Source of the DNA: Nevskiaceae bacterium
GTDB taxonomy: Bacteria; Pseudomonadota; Gammaproteobacteria; Steroidobacterales; Steroidobacteraceae
Direction: 5' to 3'
DNA length: 64,000 nt
Assembly (NCBI GenBank): GCA_024234075.1
Contig: JACKOV010000003.1
Location: forward strand, 558,001 to 622,000
Shown: piece by piece, positions 11,085 to 19,983 of the stretch
Numbering within the stretch: the first letter of the stretch is position 1
How the letters are laid out: every line of letters starts with the position of its first letter
Translations under genes and position numbers: made by a program
The notes under the pieces: generated by a model
What the model was told of the DNA's origin: nothing
Databases searched by the model: none
Seen by the model: only the letters and a program-made list of their open reading frames with translations

Positions 11085-12056
11085 TCAGCCTGCCGGCGAC
11101 CGTGCCCCCAGGAATTTCGCCACGGCCTCGGCCCACTCCTCGGGCTGCTGATCGACGATGTCGACGCCGCCGCCCTGCAACTCGGCGTACTCGAAGTCGG
11201 GGCGAATCTGGCGCGCGATCTGCGCCTCCGGGTAGATCTGGTCGCCAGTGTTGGTCAGCAGCAGCGTACGGACCTGCAATTTGCGCAACGCGGGTTCGTG
11301 GTCGTACTGGAAGGCGGCATAGTGGCCCTGCCAGAACGGCCCGAAACCCTGGAACTTCTCGACGATGTAGCGCGTGATGTGCTTCGGATCGGCGCCAGGG
11401 CCGTACATGCGCCAGCGGGTCATGAAGGCCTTGGCCAGATGCTGGCCGTCGGGTTCGTAGACGAAATCGATCTCGCTGGTTTTGTGGCCGGCCAGCAGTT
11501 TGGCCCGCTTCGACTCGGTCAGCGGGAACGGGCCGTTGATCACCAGGTTCCGAACCCGCTGTGGGAACTGCAGGCCGACTTCGGTCGCGACCATCGCGCC
11601 GGTGTGATGGCCGAGTACATCGGCCTGCTCGAAGCCGAGATGATCCATGACTGCGGGTGCGATCCGCGCCCAGTCTTCGCAACGCGGCACGAAGTCCGTC
11701 GGGTCGGACATGCCGAAGCCCGGCATGTCGATGCCGATTGCGCGCACGCCGCGGCGGGCAAGCGGTTGGTAGACCCGGTCGAACTGTCGCGCCGACATCG
11801 GCGCCTGGTGGAACATCAGCAAAGGCCGGCCTGCGGCGCCGTTGTCGTAGTAGTGCACCAGGCCGAAGGGCCCCTGCGCATAGCCGCGCTTCGGCGCGCC
11901 GGCCGGCAGGTTGGCGCGTGCGGGGCTGGCACCGCTACCGAGAACGGCCGCGAGTCCGCCGAGGATCGTCGCCTGCAGCGCATCGCGGCGTGAGGATTTC
12001 CAGGACTCGAAGCGTGTGGCGGTAGGGTGCTCGGATTCGTGGGCGGTACGTGACAT
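11085..12056 (-). CDS. Alpha/beta-hydrolase fold protein with Tat-like signal and degenerate catalytic triad
   Basis: The 323-residue protein has a twin-arginine-like N-terminus (Ser-Arg-Arg at residues 22-24 followed by a hydrophobic stretch to about 45) and a hydrolase fold. The nucleophile elbow, normally G-x-S-x-G, reads G-H-H-T-G at 149-153, so His replaces Ser. The usual catalytic His after GGG near residue 297 is Val. The acid Asp272 (TNTGDQIYP) is kept. It may be a non-hydrolytic or altered enzyme. It is divergent from the methyltransferase at 12172 with a 115-base spacer that could hold both promoters. Function unknown. Confidence 0.78.
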   Translation of the reverse strand: MSRTAHESEHPTATRFESWKSSRRDALQATILGGLAAVLGSGASPARANLPAGAPKRGYAQGPFGLVHYYDNGAAGRPLLMFHQAPMSARQFDRVYQPLARRGVRAIGIDMPGFGMSDPTDFVPRCEDWARIAPAVMDHLGFEQADVLGHHTGAMVATEVGLQFPQRVRNLVINGPFPLTESKRAKLLAGHKTSEIDFVYEPDGQHLAKAFMTRWRMYGPGADPKHITRYIVEKFQGFGPFWQGHYAAFQYDHEPALRKLQVRTLLLTNTGDQIYPEAQIARQIRPDFEYAELQGGGVDIVDQQPEEWAEAVAKFLGARSPAG

Positions 12057-12171
12057 CGTGTTTCTCCGGTGGGGCTGCTGGCCGGACGATCAGGCGGCTT
12101 TGCGGCAGCATGGCCCAAGTATAGCCGGGCCGCAGGCTACAATGCGTCTGCGCCGCACAGGAGAACTCGCA

Positions 12172-13218
12172 ATGGACTTCCAGCTCCGCCAGCAGGGGCG
12201 GGCCGCGATGGCCTTCATGTCCGAGCTCGCGGCGGCCGGCGCCCGGCTGCGCACCCGTGTCGATGCCGATCTCGCGGCCCGCGGGCTCGACGCGCGAACT
12301 CTCGCCGATGATCTTGACCAGCGCCTGCGTGAGGTCGATGCGGTGCTGGCCGATTCACGCGCCAGCCGAGCGCTGGCGATCCTCAGCGAATGGAGCGGTG
12401 TCCAGCATGGCCGGATCGGCCAGGCCGCGTTCGAGGAAATTCGCGCGGAGCTCGAGCCGCGGCTGCGTGAGTTGCAGCAGCGCGGCCCGGCGACGCTCGA
12501 ACTGCGGCTCGGCGACCGCGTGCCTGAATACCAGAGCCGCGCCTGGATCCACCGCACCACCGGTGGCTGGGACGGCCATCCGTACCAAGGCTTCGTGCAT
12601 GGCGAGTTGATTCACCGCGAGTACGTCGCTCGCAATTTTCCAGGGGACATATTCCGGCAGCGTCGCGCGGTGCTCGGCCTGCTGCCGCGCCGTGACTACC
12701 GCCGCATCCTGGAATTCGGTACCAGCAGCGGTCACTACACGCGGCAGATTCAGCGGGCTTTCCCCCAGGCGGAGATCTGGGGCTGCGATCTCAGCCCGCG
12801 CATGCTCGAACAGGCGCAGCGCCTGGCCAACGAGCAGGGCTGGGCCTGGAAACTGTTCCAGCTCGCCGCGGAGGATACGGGTTTCGAGCCGCAGTCGTTC
12901 GACCTCGTCACTTCATATATCGTGCTGCACGAGATTCCGGCCGAAGTCACGCGCGCGCAGCTGCGCGAGGCATTCAGGTTGCTGCGGCCAGGCGGCGATC
13001 TGCTGTTCACCGATGTCACGCCCTACGCAGCGCTCGACAAGCTCGCGCAGCACTGGGCCGAATACAGCGCGGTGCACGGCGGCGAGCCGTTCTGGCGCGA
13101 AGCGGCGACGCTCGATTTGGCGCAGCTGGCGCGTGACGCCGGTTTCGTCGACGTGCGTTCCGAGGGTTTCGAAGGCGCGAATTATCCCTGGGTGACCTAT
13201 GGCCACAAGCCCGAGTAA
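12172..13218 (+). CDS. Class I SAM-dependent methyltransferase with helical N-terminal domain
   Basis: The 348-residue protein has about 115 residues of mostly helical N-terminal sequence, then a Rossmann methyltransferase: motif I ILEFGTSSGHY near residue 179, acidic GCDLSPRM at the end of strand 2, AEDTGF, and a post-I SYIVLHEIPAE block. The ATG at 12172 follows CAGGAGAA; a frame extension back to 11911 lies in the divergent spacer and is unlikely. It is clearly related to the methyltransferase at 28093-29322 over the catalytic domain and upstream. The next gene overlaps its end by 20 bases. Substrate unknown. Confidence 0.85.
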   Translation: MDFQLRQQGRAAMAFMSELAAAGARLRTRVDADLAARGLDARTLADDLDQRLREVDAVLADSRASRALAILSEWSGVQHGRIGQAAFEEIRAELEPRLRELQQRGPATLELRLGDRVPEYQSRAWIHRTTGGWDGHPYQGFVHGELIHREYVARNFPGDIFRQRRAVLGLLPRRDYRRILEFGTSSGHYTRQIQRAFPQAEIWGCDLSPRMLEQAQRLANEQGWAWKLFQLAAEDTGFEPQSFDLVTSYIVLHEIPAEVTRAQLREAFRLLRPGGDLLFTDVTPYAALDKLAQHWAEYSAVHGGEPFWREAATLDLAQLARDAGFVDVRSEGFEGANYPWVTYGHKPE

Positions 13219-13495
13219 TCCTCACCTCGCCATGCTCGGCCTGACGCCGAACGATACTGCGGTCCGCAACGATCCGGTCGCCCAGCTTGCACTGTGGCTG
13301 GCGAAGGAGCTCTGGGTGCTCAAGGATCGCCAGCTGGTGCTCGAGGCCGTGTTGGCACAGCAGGGCATCCCGGTGCGCGAGCTCATCGAGCGTTGGCAGC
13401 CGACCGACGCGGATCGCGCGACGATCGACGCATCGCGCCGACGCTTTGCCGAGGAGGTCGTCGCCACGCTCGAGGGCCCCGATGATCGGCGTTGA
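13199..13495 (+). CDS. Small helical protein paired with methyltransferase (paralogue of 27721-28059)
   Basis: This 98-residue soluble protein is predicted mostly helical, without signal peptide or membrane segment. Its core (ELWVLKDRQLVLEAVLAQQG and a later DADRATIDASRRRF segment) aligns with the 112-residue protein at 27721, which also adjoins a methyltransferase. I infer it is a partner or regulator of the enzyme. It overlaps both the methyltransferase end and the dehydrogenase start, so the three are probably co-translated. The ATG at 13231 is an alternative start. Confidence 0.72.
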   Translation: MATSPSNPHLAMLGLTPNDTAVRNDPVAQLALWLAKELWVLKDRQLVLEAVLAQQGIPVRELIERWQPTDADRATIDASRRRFAEEVVATLEGPDDRR

Positions 13496-14435
13496 GCCGC
13501 TGCGGCGCGTCGCGCTGGTCGGCGCCGGGCTGGTCGGCTCGGGCTGGGCGATCGTGTTCGCGCGGGCCGGGTTCGAGGTCGTGCTGCACGATGCGGCGCC
13601 GGGTCAGGCCGCGCGGGCGCTGCAGGCGATCGCGGTATCGCTGGCGGATCTCGAGCAACGCGGTTTGCTGCAAGAGCCGGTGGCTGCAGTGGCCGCAAGG
13701 ATTCGCGTTGCCGATGAGCTGTCGGCGGCGTTGGCCGGGGTCGACTACGTGCAAGAGAGCATCGTCGAGCGGCTCGAGGCCAAACGACCGCTGTATGCGC
13801 AGATGGACGCGATCGCCGCGCCCGGCGTGATCCTCGCGAGTTCGACCTCGGCCTTCCCGACCTCGGCCATAGCCGAAGGTTTGCGCGGTGCGGCACGTTG
13901 CGTGGTCGCGCATCCGGTCAATCCACCGTACCTGGTGCCGCTGGTCGAGGTTTCCGGTGCGCCGTTCACGGCCGAGTCGACCATCGAGCGCACGCTCGAG
14001 CTGCAGCGTGCGGCAGGCCAGGCACCGATCCGTGTGCGGCGCGAGATCCGTGGTTTCGTGTTGAACCGGTTGCAATGGACGCTGCTCGCCGAAGCCTGCC
14101 GCCTGGTCGCGGACGGCGTGGCTAGCGTCGACGACGTCGATGCGGCGATCCGCGACGGCCTGGGCCGGCGCTGGGTGTTCATGGGTCCGTTCGAAGTCGG
14201 CGACCTGAATGCGCCGGGCGGGCTGCGCGATTATCTTGAGCGCTTCGGGCCGACGATCGAGCAGATCAATGCGGCCGCCGGATTCCGTCTCGAGCCGGCG
14301 CAGATCGAGGCGTTGCACACCGCGCGGCGCGCGCTGTTGCCGGAGCCGGCACGGGCCGAGCGCAGCCGCTGGCGCGATCGGCGGCTGATGGCGCTGGCGC
14401 GGCATCTGGACGAGGCCGCGACTGAAAAACGCTAA
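13482..14435 (+). CDS. 3-hydroxyacyl-CoA dehydrogenase family NAD-binding protein (lambda-crystallin/gulonate or carnitine dehydrogenase-like)
   Basis: The 317-residue protein begins with a Rossmann fold (VALVGAGLVGSGWAIVFARAG) followed by ASSTSAFPTS and AHPVNPPYLVPLVEV, typical of the NAD-dependent 3-hydroxyacyl-CoA dehydrogenase superfamily. The HPxNPP and PLVEV blocks lean to the lambda-crystallin/L-gulonate or L-carnitine dehydrogenase branch. The C-terminal helical domain has NRLQWTLLAEACRLV. The ATG at 13482 overlaps the small gene by 14 bases. Its coupling to a methyltransferase suggests a shared pathway; the substrate cannot be told. Confidence 0.82.
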   Translation: MIGVEPLRRVALVGAGLVGSGWAIVFARAGFEVVLHDAAPGQAARALQAIAVSLADLEQRGLLQEPVAAVAARIRVADELSAALAGVDYVQESIVERLEAKRPLYAQMDAIAAPGVILASSTSAFPTSAIAEGLRGAARCVVAHPVNPPYLVPLVEVSGAPFTAESTIERTLELQRAAGQAPIRVRREIRGFVLNRLQWTLLAEACRLVADGVASVDDVDAAIRDGLGRRWVFMGPFEVGDLNAPGGLRDYLERFGPTIEQINAAAGFRLEPAQIEALHTARRALLPEPARAERSRWRDRRLMALARHLDEAATEKR

Positions 14436-15601
14436 GGTTTCTTCTGCTTTTCCAGAATCGCCTGGGTCGCCGCCGCCGTTTCCAGTGCCGACGCGATCGT
14501 CGGCTGGGGCGGCGCCACGCTCGGCACCGGCGGCAGCCATGCCGGCGTTTTGCCGGTTGACTGCGGCAAGGCCTGGTCGGCCATCGGGTCGAGCCGAGGT
14601 GGGTCGAGTGCCGGTGAGCCGGCCGCGGGAGTGGGATCCGTGTGCTGATCTGCGACGGGTGCGGCGGTCTCTGTCGGGCTGACCAGCACGTCGGATTTCA
14701 GCGCGGCTTCCTCGGTCCGCCGGGTCATCACGATGATGCTGATGCGGCGATTGATCGGATTGCGGGGCTCCGCCTTGTCGAACAGCACGGACGAGGAGAG
14801 GCCGACGACGCGCGTCACCTTGTCGGCGGCGAGGCCACCGCGTTCGAGCGCACGGCGCGCGGCATTGGCACGATCGGCCGACAGCTCCCAGTTGGTGTAA
14901 TCGGCCCGGGCGGAGTACGGCGTGGTGTCGGTGTGACCGGTCAGGCTGATGCGGTTGGGGACCGACGAGAGATACGGCGAGAGCTCCCGCAGGATCTTCT
15001 CGGTGTAGTTCTTCAACCGCGAGCCGCCGAGGTCGAACATCGGCCGGTTCTGCGCGTCGACGATCTGGATCCGCAGGCCTTCGGGGGTGATGTCCAGCAG
15101 CAACTGGTCCTTGAAGGGCTCGAGCGCCTGGCTCTTGGAGATCGCCTCCCGCAGCTCGTCCAGCAACGATTCCAGCTGGCGCCGCTCGGCCGCCTCGGTG
15201 ATCCGTTGTGCCTCGGCGACGTCCGGCGGCGGATTCAGCTCGGTCGGGCCGATCGGCGCCACTGGGCCACCGATGTCCGGAACCTGCGAAAAGGTGCGTG
15301 GCGAGTCCAGGCCGCCACGCAGATTGATCGGGCTGGTGCTCGCGCCACCCGGGCCGGCCTGACCGGGTGCGGGCCGCGCTGCCTTGCCGGATTCCAGGCT
15401 GGGATTGCTGAAGTAGTCGAACAGCGCCGCACGCTGTTCCTTCGAGACGGTCGAGACCAGCCACATGACCATGAAGAAGGCCATCATCGCGGTAACGAAG
15501 TCGGCGTAGGCGACTTTCCAGGCGCCGCCGTGGTGGCCGGCGGCGATCACCTTCTTCCGGCGGATGATGATCGGGCGTTTGGCGTCCGGGTTGTTGGCCA
15601 T
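14432..15601 (-). CDS. motB: Flagellar motor stator protein MotB
   Basis: MotB anchors the stator to peptidoglycan and carries the proton-binding Asp. The 389-residue protein has a positively charged N-terminus, one transmembrane helix beginning AYADFVTAMMAFFMVMWLVS with the essential Asp at residue 34, and an OmpA-like peptidoglycan-binding domain (LTGHTDTTPY, ELSADRANAARRAL, NRRISIIV). The C-terminal Pro/Ala-rich tail of about 70 residues is longer than usual. It lies 24 bases after motA and its stop overlaps the convergent dehydrogenase stop. Confidence 0.95.
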   Translation of the reverse strand: MANNPDAKRPIIIRRKKVIAAGHHGGAWKVAYADFVTAMMAFFMVMWLVSTVSKEQRAALFDYFSNPSLESGKAARPAPGQAGPGGASTSPINLRGGLDSPRTFSQVPDIGGPVAPIGPTELNPPPDVAEAQRITEAAERRQLESLLDELREAISKSQALEPFKDQLLLDITPEGLRIQIVDAQNRPMFDLGGSRLKNYTEKILRELSPYLSSVPNRISLTGHTDTTPYSARADYTNWELSADRANAARRALERGGLAADKVTRVVGLSSSVLFDKAEPRNPINRRISIIVMTRRTEEAALKSDVLVSPTETAAPVADQHTDPTPAAGSPALDPPRLDPMADQALPQSTGKTPAWLPPVPSVAPPQPTIASALETAAATQAILEKQKKP

Positions 15602-15625
15602 GATCTCGGTCTGCGGTGCGGGCGA

Positions 15626-16492
15626 TTACTTCGCGCCGACCTTGTTCTTGAGATGGGACTCGAGATCGGAGAAGGTCGGGCGGATGTCGCTGAACAACAG
15701 CTTGCGCGCGAACTCGACCGCGACCTGGGGCGGATAGCCGCGCACGCTCGCCACCAGGGCCATCTTCACGACTTCGAACGCCTTGCCTTCCTCGTGGGCG
15801 CGATGCTCCATCGCCGCCGCGATCGGGCCGACGAAACCGTAGGCCACGAGGATGCCGAGGAAAGTGCCGACCAGCGCGGCACCGACCTTCGCGCCGATCG
15901 TCACCGTGTCCGCGCCGTCGATGGCCGCCATGGTGTTCACGATGCCGAGCACCGCTGCCACGATGCCGAAGCCGGGCAGGGCATCGGCGACTTTCTGCAC
16001 CGCATGGGCCGGCTCGGCCGCTTCCTTGTGGTGGGTGTCCAGCTCGTATTCCAGCAGGCTCTCGAGTTCGTTCGGATCGAGGTTGCCGCCGACCATCAGG
16101 CGCAGGCAATCGGTGATGAACTCGAGCATGTGATGGTCGGCGAGGATGTCGGGATAGCGTGAGAATACCGAGCTCTTCGCCGGATCATCGATATCGGCTT
16201 CGATGGCCAGCAGGCCTTCCTTGCGGGACTTCACCAGCAGGTCGTAGACCAGCTTGAGGATGTCGACGTAGTCGTCGCGCTCGTAGCGTGGCTTCTTGAA
16301 GAGGCCGATGGCACCGGCGAACGAGGCCTTGACGATCTTCAGCGGATTGCTGGTGAGGAAGGCGCCGAGCGCGGCGCCGACGATTACGACGATTTCCGAT
16401 GGATGCCAGAGCAACAGCAGATTGCCGCCGGACATCATGAAGCCACCGGCCACGCATAACAGCACGACGATGGAGCCGATCATTGCGAGCAT
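15626..16492 (-). CDS. motA: Flagellar motor stator protein MotA
   Basis: MotA forms the ion channel of the stator with MotB. The 288-residue protein starts MLAMIGSIVV, has two N-terminal membrane helices, a cytoplasmic domain and two later helices (ALPGFGIVAAVLGIVNTM and LVGTFLGILVAYGFVGP). The ATG at 16492 gives the family N-terminus; the open frame to 16636 upstream is not MotA-like. It is the first gene of motAB. No other flagellar genes are in the window. Confidence 0.95.
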   Translation of the reverse strand: MLAMIGSIVVLLCVAGGFMMSGGNLLLLWHPSEIVVIVGAALGAFLTSNPLKIVKASFAGAIGLFKKPRYERDDYVDILKLVYDLLVKSRKEGLLAIEADIDDPAKSSVFSRYPDILADHHMLEFITDCLRLMVGGNLDPNELESLLEYELDTHHKEAAEPAHAVQKVADALPGFGIVAAVLGIVNTMAAIDGADTVTIGAKVGAALVGTFLGILVAYGFVGPIAAAMEHRAHEEGKAFEVVKMALVASVRGYPPQVAVEFARKLLFSDIRPTFSDLESHLKNKVGAK

Positions 16493-16661
16493 GACGTGGG
16501 TGCAGCCTCTGGCGGGGTACCGGTTGCCTCGGTTAACGGCCGCGGCGGGGTCCGCTTGAGTGCCTGCAGCGAATGAGTGGCCGGCCGCGGCTGCACTGCG
16601 GGTTGCCGGCGGCAAATGCCGGCCGGCTCGCGGCAAGGGCTTGCCGCTGCGCGGATAATCG

Positions 16662-16692
16662 CTGCCGCTGCCATTGCCGGCGGCAGCGGCAG
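16662..16692. repeat. GC-rich inverted repeat downstream of typA
   Basis: CTGCCGCTGCC at 16662-16672 is the reverse complement of GGCAGCGGCAG at 16682-16692, giving an 11-base stem with a 9-base loop, 12 bases beyond the typA stop. It could act as a transcription terminator or mRNA end for typA, but no T tract follows on either strand. Confidence 0.4.
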
Positions 16693-16704
16693 ACGCAGGC
16701 AGCC

Positions 16705-18555
16705 TCAGTCCTCGGCGGATTCCGCGGCGCGCGAGGCGCGCTTGCGCTCGTGTTCCTTGAGGAAGCGCTTGCGCAGCCGGATCGACTCCGGCGTGACTTC
16801 GACCAGTTCGTCGTCGTTGATGAACTCGACCGCGTACTCGAGCGTCAGCCGGATCGGCGGCGTCAGCAGCAGTGCGTCGTCCTTGCCGGCGGCGCGAATG
16901 TTGGTGAGCTTCTTTTCGCGGATCGGGTTGACGACCAGGTCGTTGTCGCGGCTGTGGATGCCGATGATCATGCCTTCGTAGACCTTCGAGCCGTGCTCGA
17001 CGAACAGGCGGCCGCGCTCCTGCAGGGTGAACAGCGCGTAGGCGACGGCTTCGCCGTTCTCGTTGCTGATCAGCACGCCGTTGTGGCGCTCGGGGATGTC
17101 GCCTTTGACGACGTCGTAGCCGTCAAAGATGTGGCTGAGCAGGCCGGTGCCGCGGGTCATGGTCAGGAAGTCGCCCTGGAAGCCGATCAGGCCGCGGGCC
17201 GGAACCCGGTACTCGAGCCGCACGCGACCCTGGCCGCGGCCGGTTGGATCGCCTTCGACGACCATGTCGAGCAGCTCCCCACGCCGCAGGCCCATCTCCT
17301 GCATCACCGCGCCCTGGTGCTGTTCGTCGATGTCGATCGTGACTGCCTCGAACGGCTCCATCGACACGCCGTCGACCACGCGGCGCAGCACCTGCGGCTT
17401 GCCGACGGCGAGTTCGTAGCCCTCGCGGCGCATGTTCTCGACCAGGATGGTCAGATGCAGCTCGCCGCGCCCGGAGACTCGGAACACGTCGGCGTCGGCC
17501 GTGTCCTCGACGCGCAGCGCGACGTTGCTTTGCAGCTCGCGCATCAATCGTTCGCGGATCTGGCGGCTGGTGACGAACTTGCCTTCGCGGCCGGCGAGCG
17601 GTGAGGTGTTGACCTGGAAGTTCATCGCCAGCGTCGGTTCGTCGACCTGGATCGGCGGCAGCGGTGCCGGATTCTCGGGGTCGCAGAGGGTCAGACCGAT
17701 GTTGATGTCGTCGATACCGGTGATCGCGACGATGTCGCCGGCCTGGGCTTCGTCGACGGCTTTGCGCTCCAGACCGCGGAAGGTCAGCACCTGGTTGATG
17801 CGGCCGCTGCCGCGGCTTTGCTCACCCCACCAGAGCGCGACGTTGCGGCCCGGCTGCAGCCGGCCGCGGCGGATGCGGCCGATGCCGATACGGCCGACAT
17901 AGCTGTTGTAGTCGAGCGTTGAAATCTGCAGCTGCAGCGGCGCGTCGACGTCGAAGGCCGGTGCCGGCAGGTTCTCGAGCACAGTGTCGAACAGCGCAGT
18001 CATGTCGGTCTTCGGCTGGCCGAGATCGCGCGTCGCCCAGCCGTGCAGCGCCGAGGCATAGATGATCGGAAAATCGAGCTGCTCGTCGGTCGCACCGAGC
18101 TTGTCGAACAGCTCGAAGGTGCGGTCGATTACCCAGTTGGGCCGCGAGCCGGGTCGGTCGACCTTGTTGACGACGACAATGGCCTTGAGGCCGAGCGCCA
18201 GTGCCTTGCGGGTCACGAACCGCGTCTGCGGCATCGGCCCCTCGACCGCATCGACCAGCAGCAGCACGCCGTCGACCATCGACAGCACGCGCTCCACCTC
18301 ACCACCAAAGTCGGCGTGGCCAGGGGTGTCGACAATGTTGATGCGTGTGCCCTGGTACTCGATTGCGCAGTTCTTGGCCAGGATCGTGATGCCGCGCTCG
18401 CGCTCGATGTCGTTCGAGTCCATGACGCGTTCACCGACGCGTTCGTGAGCGGCGAAGGTACCCGATTGCTTGAGCAGGCAGTCGACCAAGGTGGTCTTGC
18501 CATGGTCGACGTGCGCGATGATCGCGATGTTGCGGATGGGGCGGGCGCTGGACAT
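16705..18555 (-). CDS. typA: Ribosome-associated GTPase TypA/BipA
   Basis: TypA/BipA is a translational GTPase related to EF-G, involved in ribosome assembly and stress responses. The 616-residue protein has G1 AHVDHGKTTLVD, RERGITI, DTPGHADFGGEVER and NKVDRPGSRP, then the EF-G-like C-terminal domains with GRGELHLTILVENMRREG. The ATG at 18555 gives the standard N-terminus; the open frame to 18648 is not family-like. It is divergent from the cytochrome c' gene. Confidence 0.96.
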   Translation of the reverse strand: MSSARPIRNIAIIAHVDHGKTTLVDCLLKQSGTFAAHERVGERVMDSNDIERERGITILAKNCAIEYQGTRINIVDTPGHADFGGEVERVLSMVDGVLLLVDAVEGPMPQTRFVTRKALALGLKAIVVVNKVDRPGSRPNWVIDRTFELFDKLGATDEQLDFPIIYASALHGWATRDLGQPKTDMTALFDTVLENLPAPAFDVDAPLQLQISTLDYNSYVGRIGIGRIRRGRLQPGRNVALWWGEQSRGSGRINQVLTFRGLERKAVDEAQAGDIVAITGIDDINIGLTLCDPENPAPLPPIQVDEPTLAMNFQVNTSPLAGREGKFVTSRQIRERLMRELQSNVALRVEDTADADVFRVSGRGELHLTILVENMRREGYELAVGKPQVLRRVVDGVSMEPFEAVTIDIDEQHQGAVMQEMGLRRGELLDMVVEGDPTGRGQGRVRLEYRVPARGLIGFQGDFLTMTRGTGLLSHIFDGYDVVKGDIPERHNGVLISNENGEAVAYALFTLQERGRLFVEHGSKVYEGMIIGIHSRDNDLVVNPIREKKLTNIRAAGKDDALLLTPPIRLTLEYAVEFINDDELVEVTPESIRLRKRFLKEHERKRASRAAESAED

Positions 18556-18681
18556 GACAGGGCGGGCCGGTGGGCAAAAAGGTCGCGAAGCGTAGCAGAG
18601 CGGCTCAGGGGTTGCGACCGGCAACCGCGTTGCGTATACAGTCCGCATTTGTACCGTCCGTCATCGCAGGAGCGTTACCAG

Positions 18682-19155
18682 ATGTCGATCTCGTCCCGGA
18701 AGAAATGGACGGCCGCCGTTGCGGGCGTGCTCGTTCTTGCCACCGCCGGCATGGCCTCCGCCCAGGGCAGCAAGGAAGCGGAAGCGGCTATCAAGTACCG
18801 TCAGGCCGTGTATACGGTTATTTTCAACAATTTCGGCCCGATGGGGGCGATGGCCAGCGACAAGATGCCGTTCGATGCTGCGCGGTTCCGGCGCCATGCT
18901 GGGCGCGTAGCGTCGGTGGCAGCGATCGCTCCGGATACTTTCCCGGAGATCTCCAAGGACGGTAACACCCGGGCCAAACCCGAGATCTGGACCAACAAAG
19001 CCGAGTTCGACCAGATGATGGCGGATTTCCTGAACAAGGCCGCTGCGCTGGCCACGGTCTCGCGGACCGCGGCATCGGTGGACGACGTGAAGGCGGCTTT
19101 CGGTGCCGCCGCGGGCACCTGCAAGACCTGCCACGACAAATTCAGGGTGGATTGA
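18682..19155 (+). CDS. Cytochrome c' (class II), periplasmic
   Basis: The 157-residue precursor has a Sec signal peptide (KKWTAAVAGVLVLATAGMASA, cleaved near residue 27) and a four-helix-bundle-type mature part ending with the haem motif CKTCHDKF, the C-terminal placement typical of cytochrome c'. Such proteins bind NO or other small gases or transfer electrons. The ATG at 18682 follows CAGGAGCG. The downstream hydrolase begins about 7 bases after the stop. Confidence 0.9.
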   Translation: MSISSRKKWTAAVAGVLVLATAGMASAQGSKEAEAAIKYRQAVYTVIFNNFGPMGAMASDKMPFDAARFRRHAGRVASVAAIAPDTFPEISKDGNTRAKPEIWTNKAEFDQMMADFLNKAAALATVSRTAASVDDVKAAFGAAAGTCKTCHDKFRVD

Positions 19156-19162
19156 TCCGACC

Positions 19163-19957
19163 GTGCAGAGTGGGTTCGTGGAGCGTGACGGCTGCCGGTT
19201 GCACTATGTCGTGTCCGGCCGCAATCACGCTCCACCGTTGCTGCTGTTGCATCCGCTGGGAGCCTCGCTCGACGTCTGGGCGCCACAGTTGCCGCAGCTC
19301 GAGCCGCATTTCCGCGTGATCCGCTGCGATCTGCGCGGTCACGGCAAGTCCGAACTCGATCTGGCACCACCCTCGCCGCGCAGCATGGCGGATTTTGCCG
19401 CCGATGTGCTGGCGGTGCTCGATGCGACGCGCGCGCCGCGTGCCCATTGGTGCGGTCTGTCGCTCGGCGGTCAGATTGCGATGTGGGCGGCCCTGCATTA
19501 CGCGGCTCGGGTACGGCGTCTGGTGCTGGCCAACACGGCGGCCCACCTGCCACCCGCCTCGCTGTGGGAAGACCGTATCGCCACGGTGTTGTCGGCGGGA
19601 ATGGGGCCGTTGGCCGAGGCGGTGCCGGCACGCTGGTTCACCGCCGGATTCCGTGAGCGCGAGCCCGCGACCGTTGCGCGCATCGTCGAGATGCTGCGCG
19701 GCACCACGCCGCGCGGCTATGCCGACGCCTGCGGCGCGCTGCGGGACACCGATCTGCGCGAGGCCATTGCCGGCATCGCGTTGCCGACGCTGGTGATCGC
19801 CGGTGCACAGGATCCATCGACACCGGTCGAGCAGGCGGAGTTGCTGATCGAGCGGATTGCGGGCTCCGATCTGCTGGTGCTCGATGCCGCCCATCTCTCG
19901 AACGTTGAGCAGCCCGAGGATTTTTCCGCGGCGGTGATCGACTTCCTGCGCGATTAG
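19163..19957 (+). CDS. Alpha/beta hydrolase, 3-oxoadipate enol-lactonase-like
   Basis: The roughly 264-residue protein resembles PcaD: LHYVVSGRNHAPPLLLLHPLG at the N-terminus, RGHGKSE, nucleophile elbow CGLSLGG, Asp in AGAQDPSTP and catalytic His in DAAHLSNVEQPEDF. A complete Ser-Asp-His triad is visible. No other protocatechuate-pathway genes are near, so the lactonase assignment is only by resemblance. The GTG at 19163 is the likely start because the cytochrome c' gene ends at 19155; a GTG at 19103 would overlap it. Confidence 0.78.
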   Translation: MQSGFVERDGCRLHYVVSGRNHAPPLLLLHPLGASLDVWAPQLPQLEPHFRVIRCDLRGHGKSELDLAPPSPRSMADFAADVLAVLDATRAPRAHWCGLSLGGQIAMWAALHYAARVRRLVLANTAAHLPPASLWEDRIATVLSAGMGPLAEAVPARWFTAGFREREPATVARIVEMLRGTTPRGYADACGALRDTDLREAIAGIALPTLVIAGAQDPSTPVEQAELLIERIAGSDLLVLDAAHLSNVEQPEDFSAAVIDFLRD

Positions 19958-19983
19958 CCGGGTCGGCCGGCGCGACCGTTGGT

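Noticed and set aside
13383..16109. Minus-strand open frame of 908 codons
   Set aside because: It runs antisense to the dehydrogenase and out of frame through motB and motA, whose conserved motifs are in another frame; composition is Arg/Ala/Gly-rich noise.
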